Assembly: GCA_036365515.1 (NCBI GenBank) | Contig: CM070877.1 | Span: 58,706,975-58,770,974 of the forward strand | Direction of reading: 5' to 3' | Length of the DNA: 64,000 bases | From: Torymus aiolomorphi | Taxonomy: Eukaryota > Arthropoda > Insecta > Hymenoptera > Torymidae | In this document: positions 1 through 10,518 of the stretch, in pieces | How the letters are laid out: each line of letters starts with the position of its first letter | How positions within the stretch are numbered: the stretch's first letter is position 1 | Position numbers and translations under genes: made by a program | The notes under the pieces: generated by a model | Seen by the model: the letters and a program-made list of their open reading frames with translations, nothing else | Told to the model about the DNA's origin: nothing | Database searches by the model: none

Positions 1-1
1 A

Positions 2-2497
2 TTAAGTCGGGAAGGCTCATACTGGCAAGTCAGTGATCGGTACACTGGCAGCGATCACCGAGCTCTCACATACCAGCTCCACCCGACAGGCAAAAGAGCG
101 AATATGACCCGGATGCCGAAAAGAGAGAAATGGGCACCAGCTACTTTCGACAGGGAAGCTTTTCTCTGCTTTTTGGAAGGAGCATCTGTCGAAGGAACAG
201 CTGAGGTTAGGGCTCAAAGCCTCTCGGAGACCATCACAGCGGCATGCGATGCCTCGATGTCCACAAGGACGAACCACCGGGGACGCTTACCAGTCTACTG
301 GTGGAACAAGGAGATTGCGGTAATACGTAAAGAGTGTCTTCGTGCTAGGAGGCTGCACCAAAGAGCAGTCCGTGGACCGCTGTATGATCAATTAACAACT
401 AGATATGAGCAAAAGAGGAAAGAGCTGAAAATTGCCATCAAGACAGCCAAAAGAAAGTGTTGGCAGGACTTCTGCGAGGAAGTGGACAGTGACCCGTGGG
501 GACGGCCGTACAAAACGGTCATAAATAAAATCAATCCCAGAGGCACCAATGCTCCCTCCTGTCCAACCTTTCTTGATAGAGTAGTCCAAAATTTATTCCC
601 ACAACACCAGGAACGGCAACATGGCACTGGTCTAACGGAAAGAATCGGTACAGCCGAGCCAACAGCAGTCACCGAATCAGAAGTGAAGATAGCGGCCAAA
701 AAGATTGCCATAAGAAAGGCCCCAGGACTGGACGGCGTTCCTGGTTTAGCTATAAAGACTGCAGCTCTAGAAGTTCCTTGCATATTCAAGGACACTTTCA
801 ATGCATGCCTAAGTGAAGGAATATTTCCGACACAGTGGAAGATACAGAGGTTGGTACTCCTTCCTAAGGGAAATAAAACCCCGGATGAACCATCCGCGTA
901 TCGACCACTCTGCATGTTGGATATAGTCGGAAAATTGTTTGAACGTATCATATCCGTCAGACTGGAGGCAGCTATACAAAAGATCGGCGGCTTGTCTGAT
1001 AACCAATTCGGCTTTAGAAAGGGTCGATCAACGATCGATGCTATCGATAGGGTGGTGTCAGTAGCTGAGAACGCCGTTAGTGGTAGCCGGTGCACAAAAC
1101 GTATGTGTGCTATAATTGGTTTAGATGTACGGAACGCGTTTAACACGGCCAGGTGGGATAAAATCATGCTCGCATTGGAAGACCTAAGCGTGCCACTGTA
1201 TCTTCGAAGAGTAATCTCAAGTTACCTAACTGACCGCACGCTTCTCTATGATACCGACGACGGTATGCATTCTTATAAGATCACAGGAGGCGTGCCACAG
1301 GGCTCTGTACTAGGATCCCCAATCTGGAACATCATGTACGACGGATTGCTTAGGCAACTGCTCCCACATGGGGTGTCGATAGTAGCTTACGCAGATGATA
1401 TTGCTCTCATTATCGTTGGGAAAACCATCGAAGATGTGCAATACCTCGGAGATACGGCAATCGAGGTAGTAGGAGATTGGCTGAGCGACCATGGACTCAG
1501 TCTTGCTGCCGAAAAGACCGAGGCAGTGCTCATTGCCAGAACAAAAAAGAGAGTCTACGCCACTTTCACGGTCAACGACGAGAAGATCAAGACAGGGGAC
1601 ACCATGAAGTACCTAGGAGTTACAATAGATGCACGGATGTCGTTCAAAAACCACCTTAGGAACGCAGGATTAAAGGCATCAAAAGTGGCTCGAGCACTTG
1701 CAAGCATCATGCCAAACATAGGAGGGCCGAAGCAGCCACGACGGTTGCTTCTTTCATCGGTGGTTTATTCCGTGATTCTATACGGAGCCCCCATCTGGGC
1801 TAATGCTATACGTAGTAACCCAAGCTATGGTGCAGCTTGCCGAAGGGCCTGCAGGACAATCGTGCTGAGAGTGGCCTGCGCCTACCGTACCGTGTCAGAC
1901 ATTGCTCTCTCGGTAGTCACCGGACTGCCACCCTTGGACCTAATGGCATGTGAGAGAGCTGAGGTGTATCGAGGAGGAGTGATAAGAGAGGAGGGCGAAC
2001 TTGATCAGAGACCACGTCAAAACCGATGGTCCAGGAAGACTGTGGAAGAGTGGCAGCGCCGATGGGATATAGCAGATAAAGGTCGGTGGACCCATCGCAT
2101 TATTCCATGTGTCGTGGAGTGGACGGAGAGGAGACACGGACTCGTGACCTTTCATCTCACCCAGGTACTAACTGGGCATGGCTGCTTTCGCAGCTATCTG
2201 AAGAGAATTGGAGTGTACGAAAGCGCGGAGTGCCCAACATGTCCTGAAAGTGATGAGGACGTTGGACACGCTTTGTTCGTATGTCCCAGGTTTCGGGAAG
2301 AGAGAGAAAGGTTTCAGGCCTTATGGGAAGGCCCCCTAACTCCCGAGGGCATCGGGAGATGCTTACTCTCTTCACAGAGAGGATGGGATGCTGTGATTGG
2401 TCTCGTCACCGAGGTGGTGGACAGATTGAACTCCATAAGGCGAGAAGAAGAAAGAAGAGAAAAAGAAAACCGTCTCACAGAGGACCAGGCGGGGTAG
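2..2497 (+). CDS. Non-LTR retrotransposon ORF2 (endonuclease end, reverse transcriptase), 5' cut by window
   Basis: The frame is open from base 2, so the first methionine at 104 is internal. Before it the frame reads a stretch with Gly-Ser-Asp-His, which fits the C-terminal SDH motif of an apurinic-type endonuclease. The reverse transcriptase follows: fingers with YRPLCMLDIVGKLFERII near nt 900, palm motif A (GLDVRNAFNTARWD near 1120), GVPQGSVLGSPIWNIMYDG near 1290 and the catalytic YADD near 1390. A C-terminal Cys/His finger (CPTCPESDEDVGHALFVC) lies near 2230-2290. The product would copy its own mRNA at a nicked target. The motif set and finger resemble the R1/I-group clades; I cannot fix the clade by eye. 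No stop or frameshift interrupts the visible 832 codons, so this copy may be young. Confidence 0.9.
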   Translation, partial: LSREGSYWQVSDRYTGSDHRALTYQLHPTGKRANMTRMPKREKWAPATFDREAFLCFLEGASVEGTAEVRAQSLSETITAACDASMSTRTNHRGRLPVYWWNKEIAVIRKECLRARRLHQRAVRGPLYDQLTTRYEQKRKELKIAIKTAKRKCWQDFCEEVDSDPWGRPYKTVINKINPRGTNAPSCPTFLDRVVQNLFPQHQERQHGTGLTERIGTAEPTAVTESEVKIAAKKIAIRKAPGLDGVPGLAIKTAALEVPCIFKDTFNACLSEGIFPTQWKIQRLVLLPKGNKTPDEPSAYRPLCMLDIVGKLFERIISVRLEAAIQKIGGLSDNQFGFRKGRSTIDAIDRVVSVAENAVSGSRCTKRMCAIIGLDVRNAFNTARWDKIMLALEDLSVPLYLRRVISSYLTDRTLLYDTDDGMHSYKITGGVPQGSVLGSPIWNIMYDGLLRQLLPHGVSIVAYADDIALIIVGKTIEDVQYLGDTAIEVVGDWLSDHGLSLAAEKTEAVLIARTKKRVYATFTVNDEKIKTGDTMKYLGVTIDARMSFKNHLRNAGLKASKVARALASIMPNIGGPKQPRRLLLSSVVYSVILYGAPIWANAIRSNPSYGAACRRACRTIVLRVACAYRTVSDIALSVVTGLPPLDLMACERAEVYRGGVIREEGELDQRPRQNRWSRKTVEEWQRRWDIADKGRWTHRIIPCVVEWTERRHGLVTFHLTQVLTGHGCFRSYLKRIGVYESAECPTCPESDEDVGHALFVCPRFREERERFQALWEGPLTPEGIGRCLLSSQRGWDAVIGLVTEVVDRLNSIRREEERREKENRLTEDQAG

Positions 2498-2694
2498 AGG
2501 GCCGTAGAGGCTGCGACTGCCCTCCGCGAAGTAATGCCTAACGGCGGTTTCCGCGGTGGGAATTACAGTCGGGGGGAGGCCCTGCTATAGAACAACAGCA
2601 GGGAGTCCAGAAATGGTCGAGTCCTACATAACATCTCGTATGCGTAAATGCATTTTTCCTAACCTCCTCCTAAAAAAAAAAAAAAAAAAAAAAA
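2498..2694 (+). other. 3' UTR and poly(A) tail of the non-LTR element
   Basis: About 175 bases of 3' untranslated sequence follow the reverse transcriptase stop. They end in an A-run at about 2671-2694, the usual end of an element inserted by target-primed reverse transcription. The A-run is followed by a short TACA repeat. The target duplication cannot be checked because the 5' end lies outside the window. Confidence 0.8.
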
Positions 2695-2921
2695 ACGTAC
2701 ATACATACATTTTCTAAAAACCTATAATTCTGACTCAGGGACCTCAAAAACATCGAAATTCATCAAAATCTTCGATTCGAAAATTTTCACCGTTACAAAG
2801 CTTTCTCTTTGAGAAAGCAAAAGGACACTTGCGAAAATTTTTGCCTGCAATACACATTAGCTGCATTTACTTACATATAAAAGATCTAGAACAGGCATTA
2901 GCTTCACTAAATTCATACTTT

Positions 2922-3859
2922 AATCAATATAGGCACCATCGGCTTCTACTACCCTTTACTAACGCCTAGGCAGGCGATGTATTCCGTGGCGAAAAAAGTA
3001 GGCTTCATCTTTTGACTTTATGAAATCATCAACCATTTTTCGTACTTCATCTTCATTCTGAAAATGCTGTTCTGCCAAGCTGTTTTATAATGAGCGAAAA
3101 AGGTAGTAATCGCATGGTGCAATGCCAGGAGAATACATTGAATGCGGTAAAATTTCCCATTGTAATGCTTCTATGGTTTGATGAACCGTGGAACTTCTGT
3201 TGCACCTAGCATTATCATGCTGCAAAATTACTGATCTTCGCCCATGCCCAGAATATGGCCTCTTTTCTTCGATTTTTTCCGCTAAACGGTTTAATTGAGA
3301 AGAGTATCGTTCACCAGTAGCAGTTTCTCCGGATTTGAGAAGCTCGTAATATAGCACGCCCCATTCGTCCTATCAAATACGGAGCAGCAACTCTTTTCCA
3401 AAGCCGTTGCGTTTTGGTATGGATGTTGTGGGCTGTCCTGGATCTACCCAATGTTTTTGAGACACGTCTCGACTCGCCTTTTACGTTGCTCCTCGGTCAA
3501 TTCATGAGGGACCCATTTTCCACATTTTTGAATTTTTTCCAACGCACGTAACCTCTCAGAAATAGCTTATTGATAACGCTTAAAATTTCAGCGAGCTGAT
3601 GTTGCGTTTGTACCGAGTCTTCATTCAGTAACTCATGAAATTTCTCATCACTCATCTTTTGAGGCCTACCACAGCGTGGTTTGTCGCTCAAGTTAAAATC
3701 TCCGTCTTTAAATTTTCGAAACCATCTGCGACATGTACTCTCATCAATAACTTTTTCTCCATAAGTAGCACCGATCGACTTATGAGCTTCAACGGCAGTT
3801 TTACCTTGATGGAATTCGTAAAGTAAGCAATGTCGGATATGCATAGTACCTACTTCCAT
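2922..3859 (-). pseudogene. mariner transposase, internally deleted
   Basis: The first 120 codons (3859 down to 3497) hold the paired helix-turn-helix DNA-binding region of mariner transposases, including the linker GRPQKMSDEKFHELL. The catalytic part resumes at about 3440 with WVDPGQPTTSIPKRN and runs through HDNAR (second Asp) to APCDYYLFRSL (third Asp). The family normally has about 40-50 residues between these parts, including a GDEKW block with the first catalytic Asp. Here that block is missing at the junction near 3450. Frames also shift near 3450 and 3085. The C-terminus can be followed to about 2922. The copy cannot encode an active enzyme. Confidence 0.85.
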
Positions 3860-4004
3860 TTTTATTTATGTTAAAGACAGAATTATATTCGCAATGAATA
3901 CTTACATACGCAGTCTATTTGAAGAATAAGATCTGCAGTATACACTAGCATAAAGATATGAAACCAGTAAGCATCTGTTCTCAAGACAGTGCCATCTCTT
4001 ACAA

Positions 4005-4033
4005 ACGGGTAGAACTTTTTTGCACACCTAATA
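4005..4033 (-). repeat. mariner terminal inverted repeat (5' end of element)
   Basis: Read on the minus strand this gives TTAGGTGTGCAAAAAAGTTC, a typical mariner end, about 150 bases upstream of the transposase start and followed by TA. I could not find the matching inverted repeat at the low-coordinate end, so the other end seems truncated or diverged. Confidence 0.7.
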
Positions 4034-5356
4034 TTTTAAAAAAATTTGTATGACACTGATGCATGCACAAGCAGAAATGTTCTTGTTTTGTAATCAACAG
4101 GTGGGTATTCTTTACTTGGCATGTTAGAGTGTTCCACTTTTATTTTGATCTTTTTCTTGAACGCAGATGAGCCTTTCTCTTGATCAGTCATCCTCTTTCA
4201 AAACGCCAACGTCTATTAATGCATTTTTAACCCTTCTAACAGTAACCATACACCAAAACACAATAAACATATATATGGACTTTTGTCTGCTTGATTATTT
4301 ACTGTATAGCAGGCATAGATATGTTTAAAACTGACTGTCAAAAACAAGTTTTATACACGTAAAAACCTGTGTAACATACTGTATGAAACTTTCCGGCTTT
4401 TCTACAGTATTTCACATGAACACTACGCAAATTAAAATTAAAATTTGAATTATTAAAATTTGACTGCTTTTGCTAAAAAAAATTGATATTGCGCTGTACT
4501 GGTAAATCGTGAATTTCTTGGGTTGGTACTTAGTACACTTTATAGAGTATTACTCATAAAACTATAAAACGGTTTCAAAAAATTACCGATAAAGCGTCTT
4601 TGATATTGAATTGAAAGATTATGCAAAAAATTGTGGAAGATGGACAAAAAAATTAATAAATATAATTTTCGAAAAATATTAAAGAAAATTTTATATTATC
4701 AAATTTATGTATGAACATAGTTTTTTCTTAAAATAAAATTTTAATCATTTTCAACGATACTCTACACTTCAATTAAAAATTTATCAGAATGTTAATGATT
4801 ATTTTCAACATTGAAAAGAGTTCGACAACTTTTGGATATAAAAACGAAATTTTTATGAAAATTCGATTTTTTCCGTTTTACATTTTTTATTCCCAATAAA
4901 AAATGAAATCCAATTTAAAAAACGGGTTCTGGGAGCATATTTTCAAAGAAATTTTTAAACTAAAAATGCAATAAAAAAAATTTCGATTTTTTCATCATTT
5001 TAACCCTTAAGCTGTAAACACGTACCGAAGCGCGCCCGGCCGCATAAGCTCGCGTCCGCGCGCAGCAATGACGGTGCGTTACGTCTTCACGATTTAAGGT
5101 TGTTCCATAGCCTGCTTTCGTATTGAGATTGTAGTAACCCTGAGCCCTACCCTTTAGCATTAGGTTTCGAATCCGCTGCCAACTGCATGCGATCAAAATT
5201 CATATAGATATTAATAATTCATTTTTCATGCGAATTTCATATTTTCCTGAAACGCAATTGCGTTGTTTATTCACTAAATATTTTCTTTAATATTTGAGTA
5301 CATAAATTTCTTACTTTTTTGTCATAAAAATATAAAAAATAATAATCGTGAACTTT
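4034..5356. other. AT-rich non-coding stretch
   Basis: I find no supportable gene. The stretch is AT-rich with many A and T runs. A short GC-rich island near 5020-5080 carries alternating CG-rich words. The open frame at 4960-5196 on the minus strand shows no recognisable protein. Confidence 0.5.
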
Positions 5357-5575
5357 GGCGACGCCACTCAGCTGTTTTTCTCACGTGCATGTGTACAGAG
5401 TTACGGGAGGGTTTCTCTCTCAGCCCAGATGTGTTTTCCTTTGCTCGTATGGGTCAACATTTATATGATGACGTCAGCGACGTTGCCATACTTCTTGAAC
5501 GTAAACATCTGATGCCGTGACTGCGTTGCTTTCGCTCAAAGACACTTTGCTCCTGCCGACAGGATCCTTTCAAAA
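5357..5575 (+). repeat. Direct repeat copy 1 with CAGCTG, CACGTG and TGACGTCA
   Basis: About 219 bases repeat at 5922-6140 in the same orientation with roughly 85 percent identity by eye. Each copy holds three palindromes in the same order: CAGCTG and CACGTG (E-box type) and TGACGTCA (CRE type). The shared block ends in a GCCGACAGG-like word followed by TTTTAAAA or a variant. A third, partial match to this end lies near 6300-6335. Regulatory function is inference. Confidence 0.75.
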
Positions 5576-5787
5576 TGAATTATTTGAATGAATTATATGA
5601 GTTTATATAAAAAAGAACATAAAATGTTAAAGTAGGATTCTCTAAATTCACTCAATTTAGATACATGTTGTGTGTATATGTGTACATCATGAGAATATAA
5701 AATTGATAATTAAGGGAATCGATTTAGAGTACTTAACAAAAGATACAGTTACCTTTAAAAACTTATCATGATTGCATTCAGGCAATT

Positions 5788-5921
5788 TTGTGCACTAATA
5801 CTTCAACAGCATGTTTTATGGGGTTCTGTTTAGATTGTCCAAATACAAGAAGACTAAAAGAAATGCTTCTTAAATCTCTTGCTGATAATGACATATACGA
5901 AGCACAATTTGAAATGTGGAT
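5788..5921 (+). pseudogene. Fragment of Sola-like (SDG...FKN family) transposase
   Basis: The reading frame gives LCTNTSTACFMGFCLDCPNT and then RRLKEMLLKSLADNDIYEAQ before FEMW. This matches the Cys-rich middle of the transposase-like family seen intact at 53.3-54.8 kb, where the corresponding text is CYLQECKLCPGIKG and ITYALW. Only about 45 residues remain. The match stops exactly where the second direct repeat begins at 5922. It is a remnant of a related element, not a gene. Confidence 0.6.
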
Positions 5922-6140
5922 GGCAACGCCGCTCAGCTGTTTTTCTCACGTGCATATGCACAGCGTTACGGGAGCGTTTCGCTCTCAGACTAGACGTGTA
6001 GCCCTTTGCTCGTATGCGTGAATGTTTATATGATGACGTCAGCGACGCTGCCATACTTTTTGAACGGAAACGTCTGATGCCGTGACTGCGTTGCTTTCGC
6101 TCAAAGAAACTTTGCTCCCGCCGACAGGGTCTTTTTAAAA
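5922..6140 (+). repeat. Direct repeat copy 2 with CAGCTG, TGACGTCA
   Basis: Second copy of the 5357-5575 block. The CRE palindrome TGACGTCA and the E-box CAGCTG are conserved. The CACGTG box is kept as part of CTCACGTGCAT. The open frame at 5788-6021 runs into this repeat by chance. Confidence 0.75.
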
Positions 6141-6756
6141 CTGTGCATATAAGATTACACATGTATACTCTACAATATACTCGTTTTTCAACTCAATCCC
6201 TTCAGTACAAATAATTTTTTGTAGCACAGAAGAGTAAAAATTTAGGCGCTCCCATAAGAGCCTGCGTATTTTTGCATATCTTCGAAAAATTATTGCTCGG
6301 CTTCTGGCGACAAGATCCTTTTAAAAATTCACAGAGTTACGTAAAGTATAAAAAAGAATCTGTAAATAAATTTTCATTTGATTCTATTCACTTTGCCTTC
6401 GCTAAGGAACAACCTTAATTCCTTGGAAATATCAAAAAAAGACCACGTTGGAGGAAAGATATTTCTGTAAAAAAACCTCAGCTTTCGATCTAGACCATCA
6501 AAAAATATATTAAAGGGGTACTTTTTGAGATATAATACATTTTATGTTTCTTTTAGGTTAAAATGTAAAAATTATCAAAAATCAAGGTCACCATCGGAAA
6601 GCTGATGAAAAAATACATCGAAAACGTATGTAAGGTTTTTTTCATAGATACATTTTCTTACTGTAAACACGCGCTCAAAACGTAAGGTTTATGCTCGCGC
6701 GACGCGGCCTAGGAGAGTTGATATGAAACGCCCCATATTTCTTAATTTTTTTTAAA
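6141..6756. other. Non-coding stretch
   Basis: I see no gene. A partial third copy of the direct repeat's end lies near 6300-6335. A CG-rich patch with CTGTAAACACG near 6660-6720 resembles a patch at 5010-5030. Confidence 0.4.
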
Positions 6757-7690
6757 CGACTTAATGTTATCTGATTGGAACGACAAGATAGAAATGGATA
6801 TGAAATCGACAGTACTTTCAAAAAATGCTCCTATCTCCAACCTATACTTAAATCTCGCCTGGAAAAAAGTATTTTCCATTTTTTCATATTTTTAAACCGA
6901 CTTAATGTTATCCGATTGGAATGAAGAAAATATGAATGGATAGGAAAAAAAAATTATTTTCAGAAAATGCTCCTACTTCCAACTTATTTTTAAACCTGGA
7001 GTAAATAGAAAATTAATTTCTACGTTTTCAAATTTTTCTTTCATTTTTTTAACCGACTTAATGTTATCCGATTGGGACGGATAGGAATGGATTTCGTAAT
7101 CGTCAGTGCTCACAGTAAATGCTCCTACTTCCAACCTATTTTTGAATCTCGCGTCAAAAAAAAAATTACTTTTGATTTTTTCATATTGTTCTTTACTTTT
7201 TTGAATCGGACTTAATGTTATCCGATTGGGACGACAAGATAGTAATAGATATGAAATCGACTGTACTTTTAGAAAATGCTCCTACTTTCAACCTATATTT
7301 AAATCTCGACTACAAAAAAATCATGTTCGATTTTGTCATATTATTTTTATTTTTTTAAACCGACTTACGTTATCTGATTCAGATGAAAAAAATATGAATG
7401 GACGGGAAATCAAAAGTACTTTCAGAAAATGCTTATACTTCCAATCTATTTTTGAACCTCACCTTGAAAAATATTATTTTTGGTTTTTTCATATCCGACA
7501 GGGATGGATAGGAATGGATTTCGTAATCGACAGTGCTCGCAGTAGATGCTTCTACTTTCAACCTATTTTTGAACCTCGCGTCAAAAAAAATTATTTTTGA
7601 TTTTTTCATATTTTTCTTTGTTTTTGGAAACCGACTTAATGATCCGATTCGGATGGAAAAAATATGAATGAATAGGAAATCATATCATAC
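6757..7690 (+). repeat. Tandem satellite, about seven units of 135-156 bp
   Basis: The word CCGACTTAATGTTATCCGAT or close variants recurs at about 6757, 6897, 7053, 7207, 7360, 7495 (left part deleted) and 7631. Each unit goes on with a GGATAGGAATGGAT-like word, a CAGAAAATGCTCCTACTTCC word and a T-rich end. Spacing is about 140, 156, 154, 153, 135 and 136 bases. Units near 153 bases keep frame, which explains the spurious 124-residue open frame at 7226-7600. Confidence 0.85.
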
Positions 7691-7748
7691 AGGTGAATAC
7701 TCCATACAGTGTAGATAAGCGGTGGGAGAAACAGGCACACTATATTGC

Positions 7749-7915
7749 CAAAGGACCCCGTACACAATGTATGGAAAATAATCATTCGGTCAAATTGGAT
7801 CAAACTTGGGGAAAAGATAGATCTTGAGGTCCTGAATAAAAGTTCTCATGGGCAAAACCCCCCAAAATTTGACCGAATGATTTTTTCCCATACATTGTGT
7901 GCGGGGTCCTTTAGA
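7749..7915. repeat. Inverted repeat / small foldback element
   Basis: The left arm (about 7750-7795) contains AAAGGACCCCGTACACAATG. The right arm (about 7866-7913) is its near-perfect reverse complement. The arms are about 46 bases with four or five mismatches and enclose about 70 bases. The shape suits a tiny foldback MITE. I could not define a target duplication. Confidence 0.65.
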
Positions 7916-9135
7916 CTCTCCAAATGGGTCTCATTACTCTTATTCCTTCCAAAATGGAATATTATTATATTCACTCAGATAGAAGCTCATGAACATATTT
8001 TTAGGAATGCACGATATTTCATAAAGCTGCGCTATCTTGCATGGATTGTTAAATATTTTTATATAAAATTATGTTTACATCGCTATTAAATGATCACAAT
8101 TATCTGACTTTCTTCAAAGTACATAGAAAGATATAATACAATATGGAAATAATTTAGTTTCTTGCGATTCAACGTAAACTTTTTTGAGATAAAACAGTTC
8201 ATAAAATTTGAGAAAAAAGATAAAATTAGTTCATTTTTCAAAGCCTAAGCGAGCGCGGGATCACCTACGCAGCGCATGAGTATCGTATACTATTTTTCCT
8301 ATCGAGTTGTGCAATATTCGAGCCTGTACACGCACCTGCGCGCGCAGAGCACTACTCTTCCGCACGCTCCTTTCAGTGTGTGGAACAGAGCAGTTTGCGC
8401 ACGCAAATGCGTGTGCAAACTCGAACTTTGCACACGATGATATGAAAAAAAATTAAACTAAAAGATTATACCTGGAATTGATGAAAATATTTATTGTTTT
8501 TTCTAACTTTAACAATAGCTTGTCCCCTTAAACTAAACAAAAAAATCTGTTTGTGCAATTGTATGTTCATGCGTGAAGTTTACTTCACACACCGTTGTAA
8601 ATTTTCCGTACATGAAGTATCAAATAGAGTGTGAAGTAAAAAGCCGTGCGTAAAGTACGCTTATCGCACGTAAATGCCACTTCGCACATCAACTATACGC
8701 ACACAATTGCAAAAAATATTGTATGCAACTTGGGCGTGTACGGACTAACAGTGATCGCAAGGCGAAACTCGTGCCGGCTACGCCGGCACTCACGCCCTTG
8801 TTACGTAAACTACTATTTTACGTTCGTTATGATCCTCATAATTAATTGTACAACTTAATCTTTATTGTATCTCAATAAAGATTAACAATATCTTTACTCT
8901 TGTACGGGTATTTTTTTAGACTTCACAGAATGTTAAGCAATACAAGTCACCTAGTAAACCAATGAGTTATAGGGGTATGAAGAAAAATATATATTCACAA
9001 AAACTAATATATAAAATGAAAAATTCCTTTTACTGATTATATAAAGAATATTAATAGTACATTATGCAACAAGGGACTAAAGTCGCAGATTATCACCCAC
9101 GGGAATCATTGACTTTTCTTCCGAGTTACATATAG
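7916..9135. other. Non-coding stretch with short palindromes
   Basis: No gene is supportable. Two short hairpins stand out: AGTTTGCGCACGCA paired with TGCGTGTGCAAACT at 8392-8421, and GTGAAGT/ACTTCAC near 8572-8588. The open frame at 8646-8858 has no recognisable product. Confidence 0.4.
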
Positions 9136-9137
9136 TA

Positions 9138-9378
9138 CTTTATTCCCATCTCAACTGTGGCCACTTTTTTATTTGGAAAGTGTTTTATCTTTAATATTTA
9201 AGTGTATTATTTATTGATATTTGGCTGTTTATGTGGAATTTACTTACTTTTTGCAAAAGCGGGAAATATCGTCATATTTCACGCAAACGTTAAATTTGTT
9301 GAAAGAGGGAAACAAATCTAACTTTTGTCTCGCTTTTCAGGAACAAAAGTGGCCATATTTGTTGAGATGGGAATAAAG
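9138..9378. mobile_element. TA-flanked MITE, 241 bp
   Basis: A perfect 20-base inverted repeat, TACTTTATTCCCATCTCAAC at 9136-9155 and its reverse complement at 9361-9380, bounds about 200 bases of non-coding DNA. The TA at each outer edge fits the TA duplication of Tc1/mariner-type MITEs, leaving the element as 9138-9378. A second inner inverted match around GTGGCCAC strengthens the foldback. It lies about 60 bases past the splice donor of the Asx exon, so it sits in that intron. Confidence 0.7.
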
Positions 9379-9438
9379 TATATTTTAAAGATATCTCATA
9401 ATGTTTTTTAAAATATTAAAAATCTTTTTAAAGATTAC

Positions 9439-10518
9439 CTCTTTTTCTTTGGCTTTATTAATTTCGATATTGCTTTCATTTTTGCTGTAATATTTTAGAT
9501 TATTTGAAGGATCATAGTTTTCTCGGCTATTAAATTGTTTATAGGAAGTACTGTCTGGATTTTTTACAACGTGTCCTTGTTTTTCTATCACAATTGATTC
9601 TACTATTTTTTCTGGTTTATTTTTTAGAGTATTACTGTTAAAGCATTTAGATTCATTGGATGGCTTGAGGATTCGTTGCATATTTGGTTTTTGGCAATCA
9701 TGCTTTTCATCTTTTACATTTATATCAAGGTCAATGTATTTTCTTTCATTTATAAAATCTAATATTAAACCTTGAGAATATTTTGTATTTTCAGTAAGTG
9801 GCATTCCTGTTGGTAATTTTTGTTGATTATAGAGCTGTTCATCACTTGTACTAGCAACAATTATTGTTCGACAATGATGAGACTCATCTCCCAAATAAGC
9901 TAAAGAAACGTGAGCTTCAACATCGTCATCTTCATCCTCGTCATCTTCGTCATCTTCATCATCTTCGTCATCTTCGTCATCATCGTCATCATCATCGTCT
10001 TCGTCTTCATCTTCCTCATCGTCATCTTCGTCATTCTCTTCATCTTCATCGTCGTCTTCTAAAATTCTCACCGTAACGTTAAATTCAGGTATAACTCGTT
10101 GACTGTTTTCTAAAAGCGAATTCGTCTCACCAATAACGTTACTTACAATCGATGATCTGGCATGTTCTGTTTTGTTCTTCACTAAATCTATTTCAGAAGA
10201 ATGGAGGTCGCTCAAAATAGGATTTAAAGTAGATTCAATTTGAGAAGTCATATGCGAATGTAACACTGTTTTCGTGGATTTTTGTTCTTTACTTATGCAA
10301 TGCAAACCAGATCTTAACTTATGTAATTCTCTTTTCTCGCCCCAGATAGGTTCAAAATGTTTCAACTTCCATGGATCTAATTTATTTTTATCTCTTTCTG
10401 CTTCCATTTTCAAGCGCTGTTGATTCTCAGATGTAAATTCACCTTCTGCTAAACGTTTACGCCATTCTTGGCATGCTCGTGCAAAAAACTCATTATTCAA
10501 TCCAGATGTAGCTGCATC
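9439..10518 (-). CDS. Asx: Additional sex combs (ASXL) homolog, internal exon with ASXH/DEUBAD end
   Basis: The exon opens after an acceptor TTCATTCTACAG at 10519 with [20 protein letters not shown] and then [18 protein letters not shown], followed by [16 protein letters not shown]. This is the conserved second half of the ASXH/DEUBAD domain of Asx/ASXL proteins. Asx partners the BAP1/Calypso deubiquitinase, which removes ubiquitin from histone H2A in Polycomb control. A low-complexity Asp/Glu run of about 45 residues follows (near 9935-10065). The likely donor is AAAGAG|GTAATC at 9439/9438, giving a 1080-base exon; the open frame continues to 9385 only as intron read-through. Upstream exons (toward higher coordinates) and the C-terminal PHD finger are not visible here. 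The frame is intact. Confidence 0.82.

Noticed and set aside
388..1167. 259-residue minus-strand frame at the window start
   Set aside because: Antisense shadow of the reverse transcriptase.
4960..5196. 78-residue minus-strand frame
   Set aside because: No family features, in AT-rich non-coding sequence.
9864..10076. His/Arg-rich 70-residue plus-strand frame
   Set aside because: Antisense of the Asp/Glu run in the Asx exon, whose minus-strand frame has family similarity and splice sites.
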